Origin: Bacteroidales bacterium
GTDB lineage: Bacteria; Bacteroidota; Bacteroidia; Bacteroidales; UBA932
Direction: 5' to 3'
DNA length: 22,010 nucleotides
NCBI GenBank assembly: GCA_017651785.1
Contig: JAGCCD010000185.1
Location: 1-22,010, forward strand
Below the pieces are notes generated by a model that saw only the letters and a list, made by a program, of their open reading frames with translations, was not told the DNA's origin and searched no databases. Of this stretch, positions 1 to 8,022 are shown in pieces; position 1 is the first letter of the stretch; each line of letters begins with the position of its first letter. Position numbers and translations under genes: made by a program.

Positions 1-1
1 C

Positions 2-481
2 CCCCAGGCTGAGGTTACGGGCCTGATGGAGCTGATGATGCGCTGCATGAAAAACGAGCTCAAGACCTTCCTGGACAACGGCATCCATTTCATCGTCCTT
101 GGCAACCGTTCCCGCCTGAGCCCCGAGCTCAACGCAGTGATAGACGAAATGGACTCCCTCACCTCCGTGGGCAAGCGTATGACCATGATAGTTTTCATGA
201 GCTACAGCGGCCAGTGGGACATACGCCAGGCGGCACGCCGCATGGCTGCAGAAGGCGGCTCAGACATAGAGGATTATCTCGTCACTGCCGGCATCCCCGA
301 TCCGGATCTTCTGATCCGCACCTCCGGTGAACAGCGGATAAGCAACTATCTGCTCTGGCAGCTTGCATACACGGAATTTGTCTTCACCCCGGTACTTTGG
401 CCCGATTTTAGAAAAGAAGAGTATCTGGCTGCACTGTCGGAGTATGCTTCCCGCGACAGACGTTTCGGAAAAGTGAAATAA
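2..481 (+). CDS. uppS: Isoprenyl transferase (undecaprenyl diphosphate synthase), 5'-truncated by window edge
   Basis: This cis-prenyltransferase condenses isopentenyl diphosphate onto farnesyl diphosphate to make the C55 undecaprenyl carrier for peptidoglycan and surface glycans. The frame is open to the left edge, so about 159 residues are visible and roughly the first 90 residues of the family are missing. An in-frame ATG at 26 is internal, not the start. Two family signatures are clear: SYSGQWDI (the counterpart of the N-Y-G-G-R region) and LLIRTSGEQRISNYLLWQ followed by a VLWPDF block near the C-terminus, which carries the arginines that bind the diphosphate of IPP. The TAA stop at 479-481 lies just before the bamA promoter. 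Identity is very likely; only the N-terminus is unseen. Confidence 0.93.
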   Translation, partial: PQAEVTGLMELMMRCMKNELKTFLDNGIHFIVLGNRSRLSPELNAVIDEMDSLTSVGKRMTMIVFMSYSGQWDIRQAARRMAAEGGSDIEDYLVTAGIPDPDLLIRTSGEQRISNYLLWQLAYTEFVFTPVLWPDFRKEEYLAALSEYASRDRRFGKVK

Positions 482-494
482 TTCCGTATATTTG
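463..494 (+). promoter_or_regulatory. Bacteroidota-type promoter for bamA
   Basis: TATATTTG at 487-494 matches the Bacteroidota -7 consensus TAnnTTTG exactly. TTTC at 463-466 sits 20 bases upstream in the place of the -33 TTTG element. Transcription should start near 500, only 6-13 bases before the two candidate bamA ATGs (507 and 513). The box lies in the uppS-bamA gap, while the -33 region lies inside uppS. bamA therefore has its own promoter in addition to possible read-through from uppS. Confidence 0.6.
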
Positions 495-506
495 CACCCT
501 TATCGG

Positions 507-3110
507 ATGAAGATGATTCGCAGATACTTCGCCGCCTTTGCTTTGCTGGCTCTTTCCTGCCTTGGGCTCCGTGCCCAGGACGGCAAGGTTGAGGTGGATT
601 ACAATCACCCCCGCAAGTACATTGTGGGCGGCATATCGGTAGAGGGGAACAGCTATTTAAGCTCACAGCAGGTAATCAACCTTACCGGCCTCAGGGAAGG
701 CCAGTCCATCACCGTTCCCTCAGACGACGTAAACAACATAGTCCGCAACCTGTGGCTCCGCCGCTTTTTTGAGGACGTTTCCCTTGAGATAGACCATCTG
801 AGCGCGAATGCAGACTCGGCATTCTTCAAAATTGTCATAACAGAGCGTCCCAGGGTGTCCCGCTGGACTTTTTCCGGCATAAAGTCCGGAGACAAGAAAG
901 AACTCCAGGACAGGCTCAACCTGCGCCGCGGCGGCGAGTTTACCGAGTATGTCGAGAAAACTGCCACAGACATAATAAAGCGCTATTACGCAGAGAAGGG
1001 TTTCCTCAACGCCTCTGTGAACACCGAGATCCAGAAAGACAGCATAGTGGCCAACGCCATACGGGTCAACTTCAATGTAGACCGCGGTGAACGCGTCCGC
1101 ATCAAAGACATCAACTTCATCGGCAACGAGCACGTGAGCGATTTCAAGATCGCCCGCGCCATGAAGAAGACCAAGTCCAACAAGATCTACAACTTCTTCA
1201 ACAGCAAGAAGTTCAACGATAAGGAGTACCTCAACGACAAGAAGGGCGCAATCACCGCCTTCAACGAGGCCGGCTACCGCGACGCCCGTCTTGTGCGGGA
1301 TTCCATTTATTACATAGAGCCCAAGCGCCTTGGCATAGACCTCGTTTTCGAAGAGGGAGACCGCTACTATTTCCGCGACATATCCTGGACGGGAAACTCC
1401 GTCTTCTCTTCAGACGCCCTCAACCAGGTGCTCCAGATCAACAAGGGAGACGTGTACGACGTGGTATCGATGGAAAAGCGCATCTACGGCGGCGGCAAGC
1501 AGACCGAGATGGACGTTTCCAAGCTTTACCGCGACAACGGCTACCTCTTCTTCAACATCACCCCCGTAGAAACCAACATCCAGAACGACTCCGTAGACGT
1601 TGAGCTCCGCATCTCAGAGGGCAAGCAGGCAACCCTGGGCAACATCATCATCAACGGAAACGACCTCACAAGCGAGAAGGTTGTCCGCAGGCAGATCTTC
1701 ACCCGCCCCGGTTACCTCTTCAGCCAGTCCGACTTCGAGCGTTCCATACGTGAAATAGCCTCCCTGGGCCAGTTCGACGCAGAGGCCATCGCAGACCCCA
1801 ACACCGGCTACTCCATAGTTCCCAACCCCTCCACCAACACCGTAGACATAGTTTACAACGTTACGGAAAAGCCTTCAAGCCAGCTTGAACTTTCCGGCGG
1901 CTGGGGCGGCAGAACCTTCGTGGCTACCGTGGGCGTAAGCTTCAACAACTTCTCTACCGCAAGGCTGTTCGACAAGACCGCCTGGCGCCCCGTCCCTCTT
2001 GGAGACGCGCAGAACCTGGCGTTCCGCTTCCAGACAAACGGCTCTTATTACACGGCTCTCACAGCCAACTTCATGGAGCCCTGGCTCTTTGGCAAGAAGC
2101 CCACATCGCTCAACATATCAGGCTATTACACCAGGGCAACCAACTCCAACCTCTGGCTCGGCATCCTCAGTAATGACGAGCAGATGGAGGTCATGGGCTT
2201 CTCCGCTTCGCTCGGTACCCGCCTCAAGTGGCCGGACAACTACTTCGTCCTGTACAACGGCCTGAGCTGGCAGACATACCGCCTGAAGAACTGGAGCTAC
2301 GGCGGCTTCATCTTCGACACCGGCGTTTCGCACAACATCAGCTACACCGTCAACCTTATGCGAAACTCCACCGACCAGCAGATCTACCCCCGTCAGGGAT
2401 CGGACATCTCGCTGTCCGTGGCTCTCACGCCTCCTTTCTCCCTGCTGCGCCATGCAGACATAGATCCGGTTACCGGAAGCAGAATCACGGAGCGTGACGG
2501 CAAACCCATCGGCTGGAAAGACATCAACTACAACAACTGGACGGTCCAGAACCGCTACCGTTGGATAGAATATCACAAGTGGAAGGTCTCCGCCGCCACT
2601 TACACCAAAATCTTCCCCTCTCTGGACTTCGTGATCATGACACGCGCGCAGTTCGGTTACCTGGGCTACTACAACCGCAACTGGGGATATTCCCCGTTCG
2701 AGGGCTTCCTGCTCGGCGGCGACGGCATGTCGGGCTATATGACCTACGGACAGGAAATCATCGCCATGCGCGGATACGAAAACTACCGTCTAACTCCAAT
2801 GGAAACGTCGCCCTACAGTACCAGCGCCACTTATGCAGGCAACGTTTACGACAAGTTTACCGTGGAATTGCGTTATCCCGTCATCCTGCAGCCTCAGTCC
2901 CAAATCTTTGTGCTGGCCTTCCTTGAGGGAGGTAACTGCTGGAGCGACATCCGCAATTTCAATCCCTTCGAAATCAAGCGCAGCGCAGGCGTTGGCGTGC
3001 GTATCTTCCTCCCCATGATAGGCCTCCTGGGTGTTGACTGGGGATATGGCTTCGACGACAAGCAATACGGCGGCAGCCAGTTCCATTTTGTTATAGGACA
3101 ACAATTTTAA
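507..3110 (+). CDS. bamA: BamA/Omp85 outer-membrane protein assembly factor
   Basis: Central subunit of the beta-barrel assembly machine, which folds and inserts proteins into the outer membrane. From ATG 507 it has 867 residues, usual for the Bacteroidota form. A signal peptide (about residues 1-23) ends in LRAQ-D. A POTRA array follows from about residue 35 to 420, with repeated openings such as VGGISVEGN, DINFIGNEH and DISWTGNSV. The rest, from about 450, is an Omp85 barrel that ends in an aromatic residue (VIGQQF). The conserved loop-6 motif is present as MRGY with Arg 755. The frame can be opened upstream to a TTG at 492, but that TTG lies inside the -7 box and would not be in the transcript. 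ATG 507 or ATG 513 is the likely start. skp follows after 13 bases. Confidence 0.95.
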   Translation: MKMIRRYFAAFALLALSCLGLRAQDGKVEVDYNHPRKYIVGGISVEGNSYLSSQQVINLTGLREGQSITVPSDDVNNIVRNLWLRRFFEDVSLEIDHLSANADSAFFKIVITERPRVSRWTFSGIKSGDKKELQDRLNLRRGGEFTEYVEKTATDIIKRYYAEKGFLNASVNTEIQKDSIVANAIRVNFNVDRGERVRIKDINFIGNEHVSDFKIARAMKKTKSNKIYNFFNSKKFNDKEYLNDKKGAITAFNEAGYRDARLVRDSIYYIEPKRLGIDLVFEEGDRYYFRDISWTGNSVFSSDALNQVLQINKGDVYDVVSMEKRIYGGGKQTEMDVSKLYRDNGYLFFNITPVETNIQNDSVDVELRISEGKQATLGNIIINGNDLTSEKVVRRQIFTRPGYLFSQSDFERSIREIASLGQFDAEAIADPNTGYSIVPNPSTNTVDIVYNVTEKPSSQLELSGGWGGRTFVATVGVSFNNFSTARLFDKTAWRPVPLGDAQNLAFRFQTNGSYYTALTANFMEPWLFGKKPTSLNISGYYTRATNSNLWLGILSNDEQMEVMGFSASLGTRLKWPDNYFVLYNGLSWQTYRLKNWSYGGFIFDTGVSHNISYTVNLMRNSTDQQIYPRQGSDISLSVALTPPFSLLRHADIDPVTGSRITERDGKPIGWKDINYNNWTVQNRYRWIEYHKWKVSAATYTKIFPSLDFVIMTRAQFGYLGYYNRNWGYSPFEGFLLGGDGMSGYMTYGQEIIAMRGYENYRLTPMETSPYSTSATYAGNVYDKFTVELRYPVILQPQSQIFVLAFLEGGNCWSDIRNFNPFEIKRSAGVGVRIFLPMIGLLGVDWGYGFDDKQYGGSQFHFVIGQQF

Positions 3111-3123
3111 AGTTTTGAACGAT

Positions 3124-3699
3124 ATGAAAAAGATTCTTTTTGTTGCAGCATTGGCAGTCCTGAGCCTCACAGCGGGGGCACAGGCCAAATTCGCCCATGT
3201 CAACTTTTCAGAGCTCGTGCAGCTGATGCCCGAGGCCGACAAGGCCCGCGCCACCATGAACGCTTCCAGCAAGGAGGCTCAGGAGACGTACCAGGCCATG
3301 GCCGACGAGTTCAACTCCAAGTATCAGCAGTACCAGCAGAAAGCGGAGACCTGGGCAGCTTCTACCCGCGCCGCAAAGGAGAAGGAGATCACCGATATCC
3401 AGCAGCGCATCCAGGAGTTCGAGCAGAACGTGCAGGCTGAGCTTCAGCAGCAACAGCAGCAGCTCATGGCTCCTATCTACCAGAAAGCGCAGGAGACCGT
3501 TGAGGCCATAGCCAAGAAGGCCGGGTACATCTTCGTATTCGACAAGTCCACCGCCCTTTATGTTGATCCCGCACAGAGCGACGACATCACGGCAGCGGCC
3601 CGCAAGGCACTTGGCATTCCCGAGGGACGCACCCTTGAAAGCCTCCAGGCAGAACTTCAGGCACAGGCACAGGCAGAACTTCAAACTCAACAGCAGTAA
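3124..3699 (+). CDS. skp: Skp/OmpH periplasmic chaperone
   Basis: Periplasmic holdase that carries unfolded outer-membrane proteins to the BAM complex. This fits its place directly after bamA. The 191-residue product starts at ATG 3124 with a clean signal peptide (MKKILFVAALAVLSLTAGAQA, cut before KFAHVN). The mature N-terminus FAHVNFSELVQLMP is the typical OmpH opening. A long Gln/Glu/Lys-rich helix pair (about residues 40-125) forms the coiled-coil tentacles, and a beta strand region (YIFVFDKSTALYVDP) closes the body domain. The C-terminal tail is unusually Gln/Ala-rich and contains a 24-base period direct repeat. A TTG at 3115 in frame is not needed and would spoil the signal peptide. Only one ompH copy is seen, whereas many Bacteroidales carry two in tandem here. 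Confidence 0.9.
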   Translation: MKKILFVAALAVLSLTAGAQAKFAHVNFSELVQLMPEADKARATMNASSKEAQETYQAMADEFNSKYQQYQQKAETWAASTRAAKEKEITDIQQRIQEFEQNVQAELQQQQQQLMAPIYQKAQETVEAIAKKAGYIFVFDKSTALYVDPAQSDDITAAARKALGIPEGRTLESLQAELQAQAQAELQTQQQ

Positions 3700-3723
3700 C
3701 ACTTAAAACACACTAAAACAGAG

Positions 3724-5565
3724 ATGCAACATAAAGTCGTTGACTTACAGGATGTTGTACTCAGGTTTGCCGGAGACTCGGGAGATGGTATGCAGCTCAC
3801 CGGGTCTCTTTTCGCTGATATGTCGGCGATTTACGGCAACTCCCTATCCACATTCCCCGATTTTCCCGCCGAGATACGCGCCCCTCACGGAACGCTGTCC
3901 GGCGTTTCCGGTTTTCAGGTCCACATAGGAAGTGACGAAATAGGCACTCCCGGCGACTTCTGCGACATGCTAGTCGCAATGAATCCGGCAGCACTAAAGA
4001 CTAACGCCAAGTGGTGCAAGCCCACGGCAATGATTCTGGTAGACGGCGACGCCTTCGACGAAAAAGGCATGCAGCGCGCCGGCTTCAAGACAGACAACCC
4101 CTTCACGGAGCTTCACATAGAAGACCGCACCATCATTGTGGCGGCCATAAGTTCCCTTACCCAGGAGTCCCTCAAAGACAGCGGCCTGGACGCCAAGGCC
4201 ATCCTCAAGTGCAAGAACATGTTCACGCTTGGCATGGCCTGCTACATCTACAGCCGTCCGCTTGAATTCATCTACCAGTACCTGGAGCGCAAGTTCAGCA
4301 AGAAGCATCCGGAGCTCATAGAGCCCAACAAGAAGGTGCTCAACGACGGCTTCAACTACGCCGCCAACATCCAGGCAATTCCCAACACCTATACTATTGC
4401 GCCCGTAAAGGGTCGCAAGAAGGGCACGTACCGCAACATCACCGGCAACCAGGCCACCGCATGGGGCCTGCTTGCAGCGTCGGAGAAGGCAAACCTGCCT
4501 CTTTTCTGCGGTTCATATCCCATCACGCCTGCAACGGCCATCCTTGAGGAGCTTGCAATTCACAAGAGTCTCGGCGCCAAGACCTTGCAGGCAGAGGACG
4601 AGATTGCGGGCATCTGCACCGCCATCGGCGCAAGCTATGCCGGCAACCTGGCAGTCACCACCACTTCCGGTCCCGGTCTTTCCCTTAAATCCGAGGCCCT
4701 CGGCCTTGCCGTTATGGCAGAGCTTCCGTTGGTTGTAATAGACGTCCAGAGGGGCGGCCCTTCAACAGGCCTTCCCACAAAGACCGAGCAGTCAGACCTA
4801 AACCAGGCCCTGTACGGCCGCAACGGCGAGTGCCCCATGCCCGTCATAGCGGCGCATTCCCCGTCACATTGCTTCGACGCAGCCTTCACCGCCGCCAAGA
4901 TAGCACTTGAGCATATGACTCCCGTCATGCTGCTTTCCGAGGGTTTCCTGGGCAACGGCAGCGAGCCCTGGCTCATTCCGTCAATGGCAGACTATCCCGC
5001 CATCAAGCCCCCGTTCGTAAGGGGTACGTTGGCAGAAGGGGAGAAGTTCCATCCCTTCGAGAGGGATCCTGAAACCCTGGTCCGCCGCTGGGCCATCCCC
5101 GGCCAAAAAGGCTTCGAGCACCGCGTGGGCGGACTTGAAAAGACGCACGAAGGCGTCCTTTCCACAGACCCCCGCAACCACGAGCTCATGGTGCACGAGA
5201 GGGCAGAGAAGGTTGCCCGCATTGCGCGTGACCTCCCCAAGCTCCAGGTGGTGCACGGCCCGGCCGAGGGCAATTTGCTCGTAGTGGGCTGGGGCGGCAC
5301 TTTCGGCCACATCCTCACAGCTGTAGAGGAGGTCGGAGACGCAGTGTCGTACGCCCATTTCGACTTCATCAACCCGCTGCCCGCCAATACGGAGGAGGTT
5401 TTCTCGCACTTCAGCAAGATCCTCGTATGCGAGCTCAACAGCGGCCAGTTCGCCGCTTTCCTGAGGGCGGAGCTCCCCGGGAAGGAGTACATCCAGTTCA
5501 ACAAAGTCCAGGGCCAGCCCTTCCTCGTAAGCGAGCTTGTGGACGCAATTAAAAAGGAGCTTTAG
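3724..5565 (+). CDS. korA: 2-oxoacid:ferredoxin oxidoreductase, fused gamma-alpha subunit (2-oxoglutarate type)
   Basis: Alpha chain of a thiamine-diphosphate enzyme that interconverts a 2-oxoacid plus CoA with an acyl-CoA, CO2 and reduced ferredoxin. In this subfamily the likely pair is 2-oxoglutarate/succinyl-CoA. The 613 residues carry an N-terminal gamma domain (about 1-190, with the glycine motif GDSGDGMQ at 17-24) fused to the pyrimidine-binding alpha domain. That domain shows YPITP at 265-269, SGPG at 315-318 and QRGGPSTGLPT at 342-352. A C-terminal domain runs from about 480 to the end. ATG 3724 lies 24 bases after skp with no -7 box seen between, so skp read-through may supply transcription. 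korB begins 3 bases after the TAG stop. No ferredoxin-like delta subunit is nearby. Substrate assignment to 2-oxoglutarate rests on the fused architecture and on gdhA downstream; another 2-oxoacid is possible. Confidence 0.88.
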   Translation: MQHKVVDLQDVVLRFAGDSGDGMQLTGSLFADMSAIYGNSLSTFPDFPAEIRAPHGTLSGVSGFQVHIGSDEIGTPGDFCDMLVAMNPAALKTNAKWCKPTAMILVDGDAFDEKGMQRAGFKTDNPFTELHIEDRTIIVAAISSLTQESLKDSGLDAKAILKCKNMFTLGMACYIYSRPLEFIYQYLERKFSKKHPELIEPNKKVLNDGFNYAANIQAIPNTYTIAPVKGRKKGTYRNITGNQATAWGLLAASEKANLPLFCGSYPITPATAILEELAIHKSLGAKTLQAEDEIAGICTAIGASYAGNLAVTTTSGPGLSLKSEALGLAVMAELPLVVIDVQRGGPSTGLPTKTEQSDLNQALYGRNGECPMPVIAAHSPSHCFDAAFTAAKIALEHMTPVMLLSEGFLGNGSEPWLIPSMADYPAIKPPFVRGTLAEGEKFHPFERDPETLVRRWAIPGQKGFEHRVGGLEKTHEGVLSTDPRNHELMVHERAEKVARIARDLPKLQVVHGPAEGNLLVVGWGGTFGHILTAVEEVGDAVSYAHFDFINPLPANTEEVFSHFSKILVCELNSGQFAAFLRAELPGKEYIQFNKVQGQPFLVSELVDAIKKEL

Positions 5566-5568
5566 GTT

Positions 5569-6588
5569 ATGGCAAGTCTTACATTCAAGGATTTCAAGTC
5601 CGACCAGGACGTCCGCTGGTGCCCCGGTTGCGGAGACCACGCGGTTCTTGCCGCCCTTCAGCGCGCACTTCCCAAGGTGAGTCAGGCTCTTGGATATCCC
5701 AGGGAGCGCTATGTCGTAGTTTCCGGTATCGGTTGCTCTTCCCGCCTTCCGTATTATATGGATACCTACGGCTTCCACAGCATTCACGGCCGCGCAACTG
5801 CGGTTTCAACCGGCATCAAGGTGGCCAACCCCACACTTACCGTGTGGCAGGCCTGCGGAGACGGAGACGCCCTTGCAATTGGCGGAAACCACTTCATCCA
5901 CGCCATCAGGCGCAATATCGACATCAACATCATCCTCTTCAACAACCAGATATACGGCCTCACCAAGGGACAGTATTCGCCCACTTCCAAGTTCGGCGCC
6001 ATCACCAAGACCTCTCCCTACGGTACTGTGGAGCACCCGTTCACCCCGGGCTCGCTCGTCCTGGGAGCAAAGGGCACCTTCTTCGCCCGTTCGCTTGACG
6101 TAGAGCTCGCCCTGAACGAGGAAATCATGACTGCCGCAGCACTTCACGACGGCTGTTCCGTAATGGAGATGCTCACCAACTGCGTCATCTTCAACGACGG
6201 CGCACACAGGGAGCTGTCAGACCCCGCCGTAAAAGCAGACCACACCATAGTCCTGCGCCACGGCGAGAAGATGATCTTCGGTAAGAACCGCGACAGGGGC
6301 CTTATCTACGACGGACGCAAGATCAGGGCCGTGCGCATAGGAGAAGGCGGCTTTACGGAGGAAGATATCCTCGTGCACGACGCCCACACAGACTACATCG
6401 GCCTCCATATGGCCCTTGCAGACATGAAGGGACCCGATTATCCCGTGGCGCTTGGCGTAATACGCGACGTTAAGGACATAACCTACGACGACGGCGTGCG
6501 CGACCAGGTGCGTGACGTAATGCTCAAATCAAAGATCCATACCGTGGACGAACTGCTTCACAGCGGTTCCACATGGCAAGTCGAATAA
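5569..6588 (+). CDS. korB: 2-oxoacid:ferredoxin oxidoreductase, beta subunit (2-oxoglutarate type)
   Basis: Beta chain of the KorAB enzyme. It binds thiamine diphosphate and Mg2+ and holds the iron-sulfur cluster. The 339 residues show WCPGCGDH at 17-23, GIGCSSRLPYY with HGRA nearby, and the diphosphate-binding stretch GDGDALAIGGNH from Gly 97. NNQIYGLTKGQYSPTS follows. All of these are hallmarks of the beta subunits of 2-oxoacid oxidoreductases. The start follows the korA stop by three bases. An AAGGAG sequence at 5554-5559, nine bases upstream of the ATG, is one of the few Shine-Dalgarno-like sequences in the window, though it also encodes the end of KorA. gdhA follows after 22 bases. Confidence 0.92.
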   Translation: MASLTFKDFKSDQDVRWCPGCGDHAVLAALQRALPKVSQALGYPRERYVVVSGIGCSSRLPYYMDTYGFHSIHGRATAVSTGIKVANPTLTVWQACGDGDALAIGGNHFIHAIRRNIDINIILFNNQIYGLTKGQYSPTSKFGAITKTSPYGTVEHPFTPGSLVLGAKGTFFARSLDVELALNEEIMTAAALHDGCSVMEMLTNCVIFNDGAHRELSDPAVKADHTIVLRHGEKMIFGKNRDRGLIYDGRKIRAVRIGEGGFTEEDILVHDAHTDYIGLHMALADMKGPDYPVALGVIRDVKDITYDDGVRDQVRDVMLKSKIHTVDELLHSGSTWQVE

Positions 6589-6610
6589 CCCACTTTTTAT
6601 AACACTACAA

Positions 6611-7954
6611 ATGAAAACCACAGACATCATGGCCCGCCTCAGGGCCAAGTATCCCGGAGAAAACGAGTATCTCCAGGCAGTCCAGGAAGTCCTCGAGTCC
6701 ATTGAGGACGTGTACAACCAGCATCCCGAGTTCGAGAAGGCAAAGATCGTAGAGCGTATGGTAGAGCCCGACCGCATCTTCTCCTTCAGGGTTACCTGGG
6801 TTGACGACAAGGGTGAGGTGCAGACCAACACCGGTTACCGCATCCAGTTCAACAGCGCCATCGGTCCCTACAAGGGAGGCCTGCGCTTCCACAGGGCTGT
6901 CACCCCTTCGATGCTCAAGTTCCTCGGCTTTGAACAGACCTTCAAGAACGCTCTCACCACCCTTCCAATGGGCGGCGCGAAGGGCGGCTCCGACTTCGAC
7001 CCCGTTGGCAAGAGCAACGACGAAATCATGCGCTTCTGCCAGGCATTCATGCTTGAGCTCTGGAACTGCATCGGTCCCGACCAGGATATCCCTGCAGGCG
7101 ACGTAGGCGTAGGCGGCCGCGAAATCGGCTATCTGTACGGAATGTACAAGAAGCTCGCCCGTCAGTACAACACCGGCGTTCTCACCGGCAAGGGCGGCAC
7201 CTGGGGCGGCAGCATCCTTCGTCCCGAGGCAACCGGATTCGGCGCCCTCTACTTTACCCAGCACCTCCTTCACAAGGCAGGCAAGGACATCAAAGATAAG
7301 AAGGTCGCTCTCTCCGGCTTCGGTAACGTAGCCTGGGGCGCAGCCACCAAGGCCCTCGAGCTCGGCGCCAAGGTAGTCGCTATCTCCGGTCCCGACGGCG
7401 TGTGCCACATCCCCGACGGCATCACCCCCGAAATGATTGACTACATGCTTGTTATGCGTGCCTCCAACCGCAATATGGTTGAGGATATGGCAACCAAGTT
7501 CCCCGGAAAGGCAGTGTTTACCCCCGGCAAGAAAGCCTGGTCCATCCCCGTTGACATCGCACTCCCTTGCGCCTTCCAGAACGAGCTTTCTGAAGACGAC
7601 GCCAAGGAGCTCAAGGCAAACGGCTGCTGGTGCTGCTGCGAGGTCTCCAACATGGGCTGCCAGCCCGGAGCTATCCACTATTTCCAGCATAACGGCGTAC
7701 TCTTCGCTCCCGGCAAGGCCGTAAACGCGGGCGGCGTGGCCACCTCCGGTCTGGAAATGACCCAGAACGCAGAGCACATCTCCTGGGATGCCAAGGAAGT
7801 TGACGAGAAGCTCCACTTCATCATGAAGTCCATCCACGAGCAGTGCGTCAAGTTCGGCACCCAGCCCGACGGCACCGTAGACTACGTGAAGGGAGCAAAC
7901 ATCGCCGGCTTCATGAAAGTCGCAACCGCAATGCTCGAGCAGGGAACCATCTAG
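6611..7954 (+). CDS. gdhA: Glutamate dehydrogenase, hexameric class I (NAD-type cofactor residues)
   Basis: Cytoplasmic enzyme that reversibly aminates 2-oxoglutarate to glutamate. The 447 residues match the usual length of the small hexameric class. GPYKGGLRFH and PMGGAKGGSDFDP (catalytic Lys 124) bind substrate, and GDVGVGGREIGY holds the catalytic Asp 164. The nucleotide-binding domain has SGFGNVAWG (Phe 237) and SGPDG (Pro 261, Asp 262). These correspond to Phe238, Pro262 and Asp263 of the NAD-specific Clostridium symbiosum enzyme, whereas the E. coli NADP enzyme has SGSGNVA and SDSSG there. NAD(H) is therefore the likelier cofactor. The gene closes the + strand block with korAB just upstream, which would produce or use the same 2-oxoglutarate. 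Confidence 0.93.
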   Translation: MKTTDIMARLRAKYPGENEYLQAVQEVLESIEDVYNQHPEFEKAKIVERMVEPDRIFSFRVTWVDDKGEVQTNTGYRIQFNSAIGPYKGGLRFHRAVTPSMLKFLGFEQTFKNALTTLPMGGAKGGSDFDPVGKSNDEIMRFCQAFMLELWNCIGPDQDIPAGDVGVGGREIGYLYGMYKKLARQYNTGVLTGKGGTWGGSILRPEATGFGALYFTQHLLHKAGKDIKDKKVALSGFGNVAWGAATKALELGAKVVAISGPDGVCHIPDGITPEMIDYMLVMRASNRNMVEDMATKFPGKAVFTPGKKAWSIPVDIALPCAFQNELSEDDAKELKANGCWCCCEVSNMGCQPGAIHYFQHNGVLFAPGKAVNAGGVATSGLEMTQNAEHISWDAKEVDEKLHFIMKSIHEQCVKFGTQPDGTVDYVKGANIAGFMKVATAMLEQGTI

Positions 7955-7971
7955 TTCCTTCTCTCTTATAC

Positions 7972-8007
7972 AAAATAGACCGGAGTCTCAAGGCTCCGGT
8001 CTATTTT
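7972..8007. terminator. Bidirectional intrinsic terminator between convergent genes
   Basis: AAAATAGACCGGAG (7972-7985) pairs perfectly with CTCCGGTCTATTTT (7994-8007) around an eight-base loop. The stem has a GC core and flanking A and T runs on both sides, so it can end gdhA on the + strand and the 663-residue lipoprotein gene on the - strand. Confidence 0.9.
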
Positions 8008-8022
8008 ATGGATCAGTGCTTG

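Noticed and set aside
4981..5787. - strand open frame of 268 codons across korA-korB
   Set aside because: Crosses the junction of two clear + strand genes and has no recognisable motif.
6605..7837. Long - strand open frame (410 codons) opposite gdhA
   Set aside because: It is a mirror of a GC-rich, strongly conserved gene; its own translation is Gly/Val/Leu-rich with no family motif.
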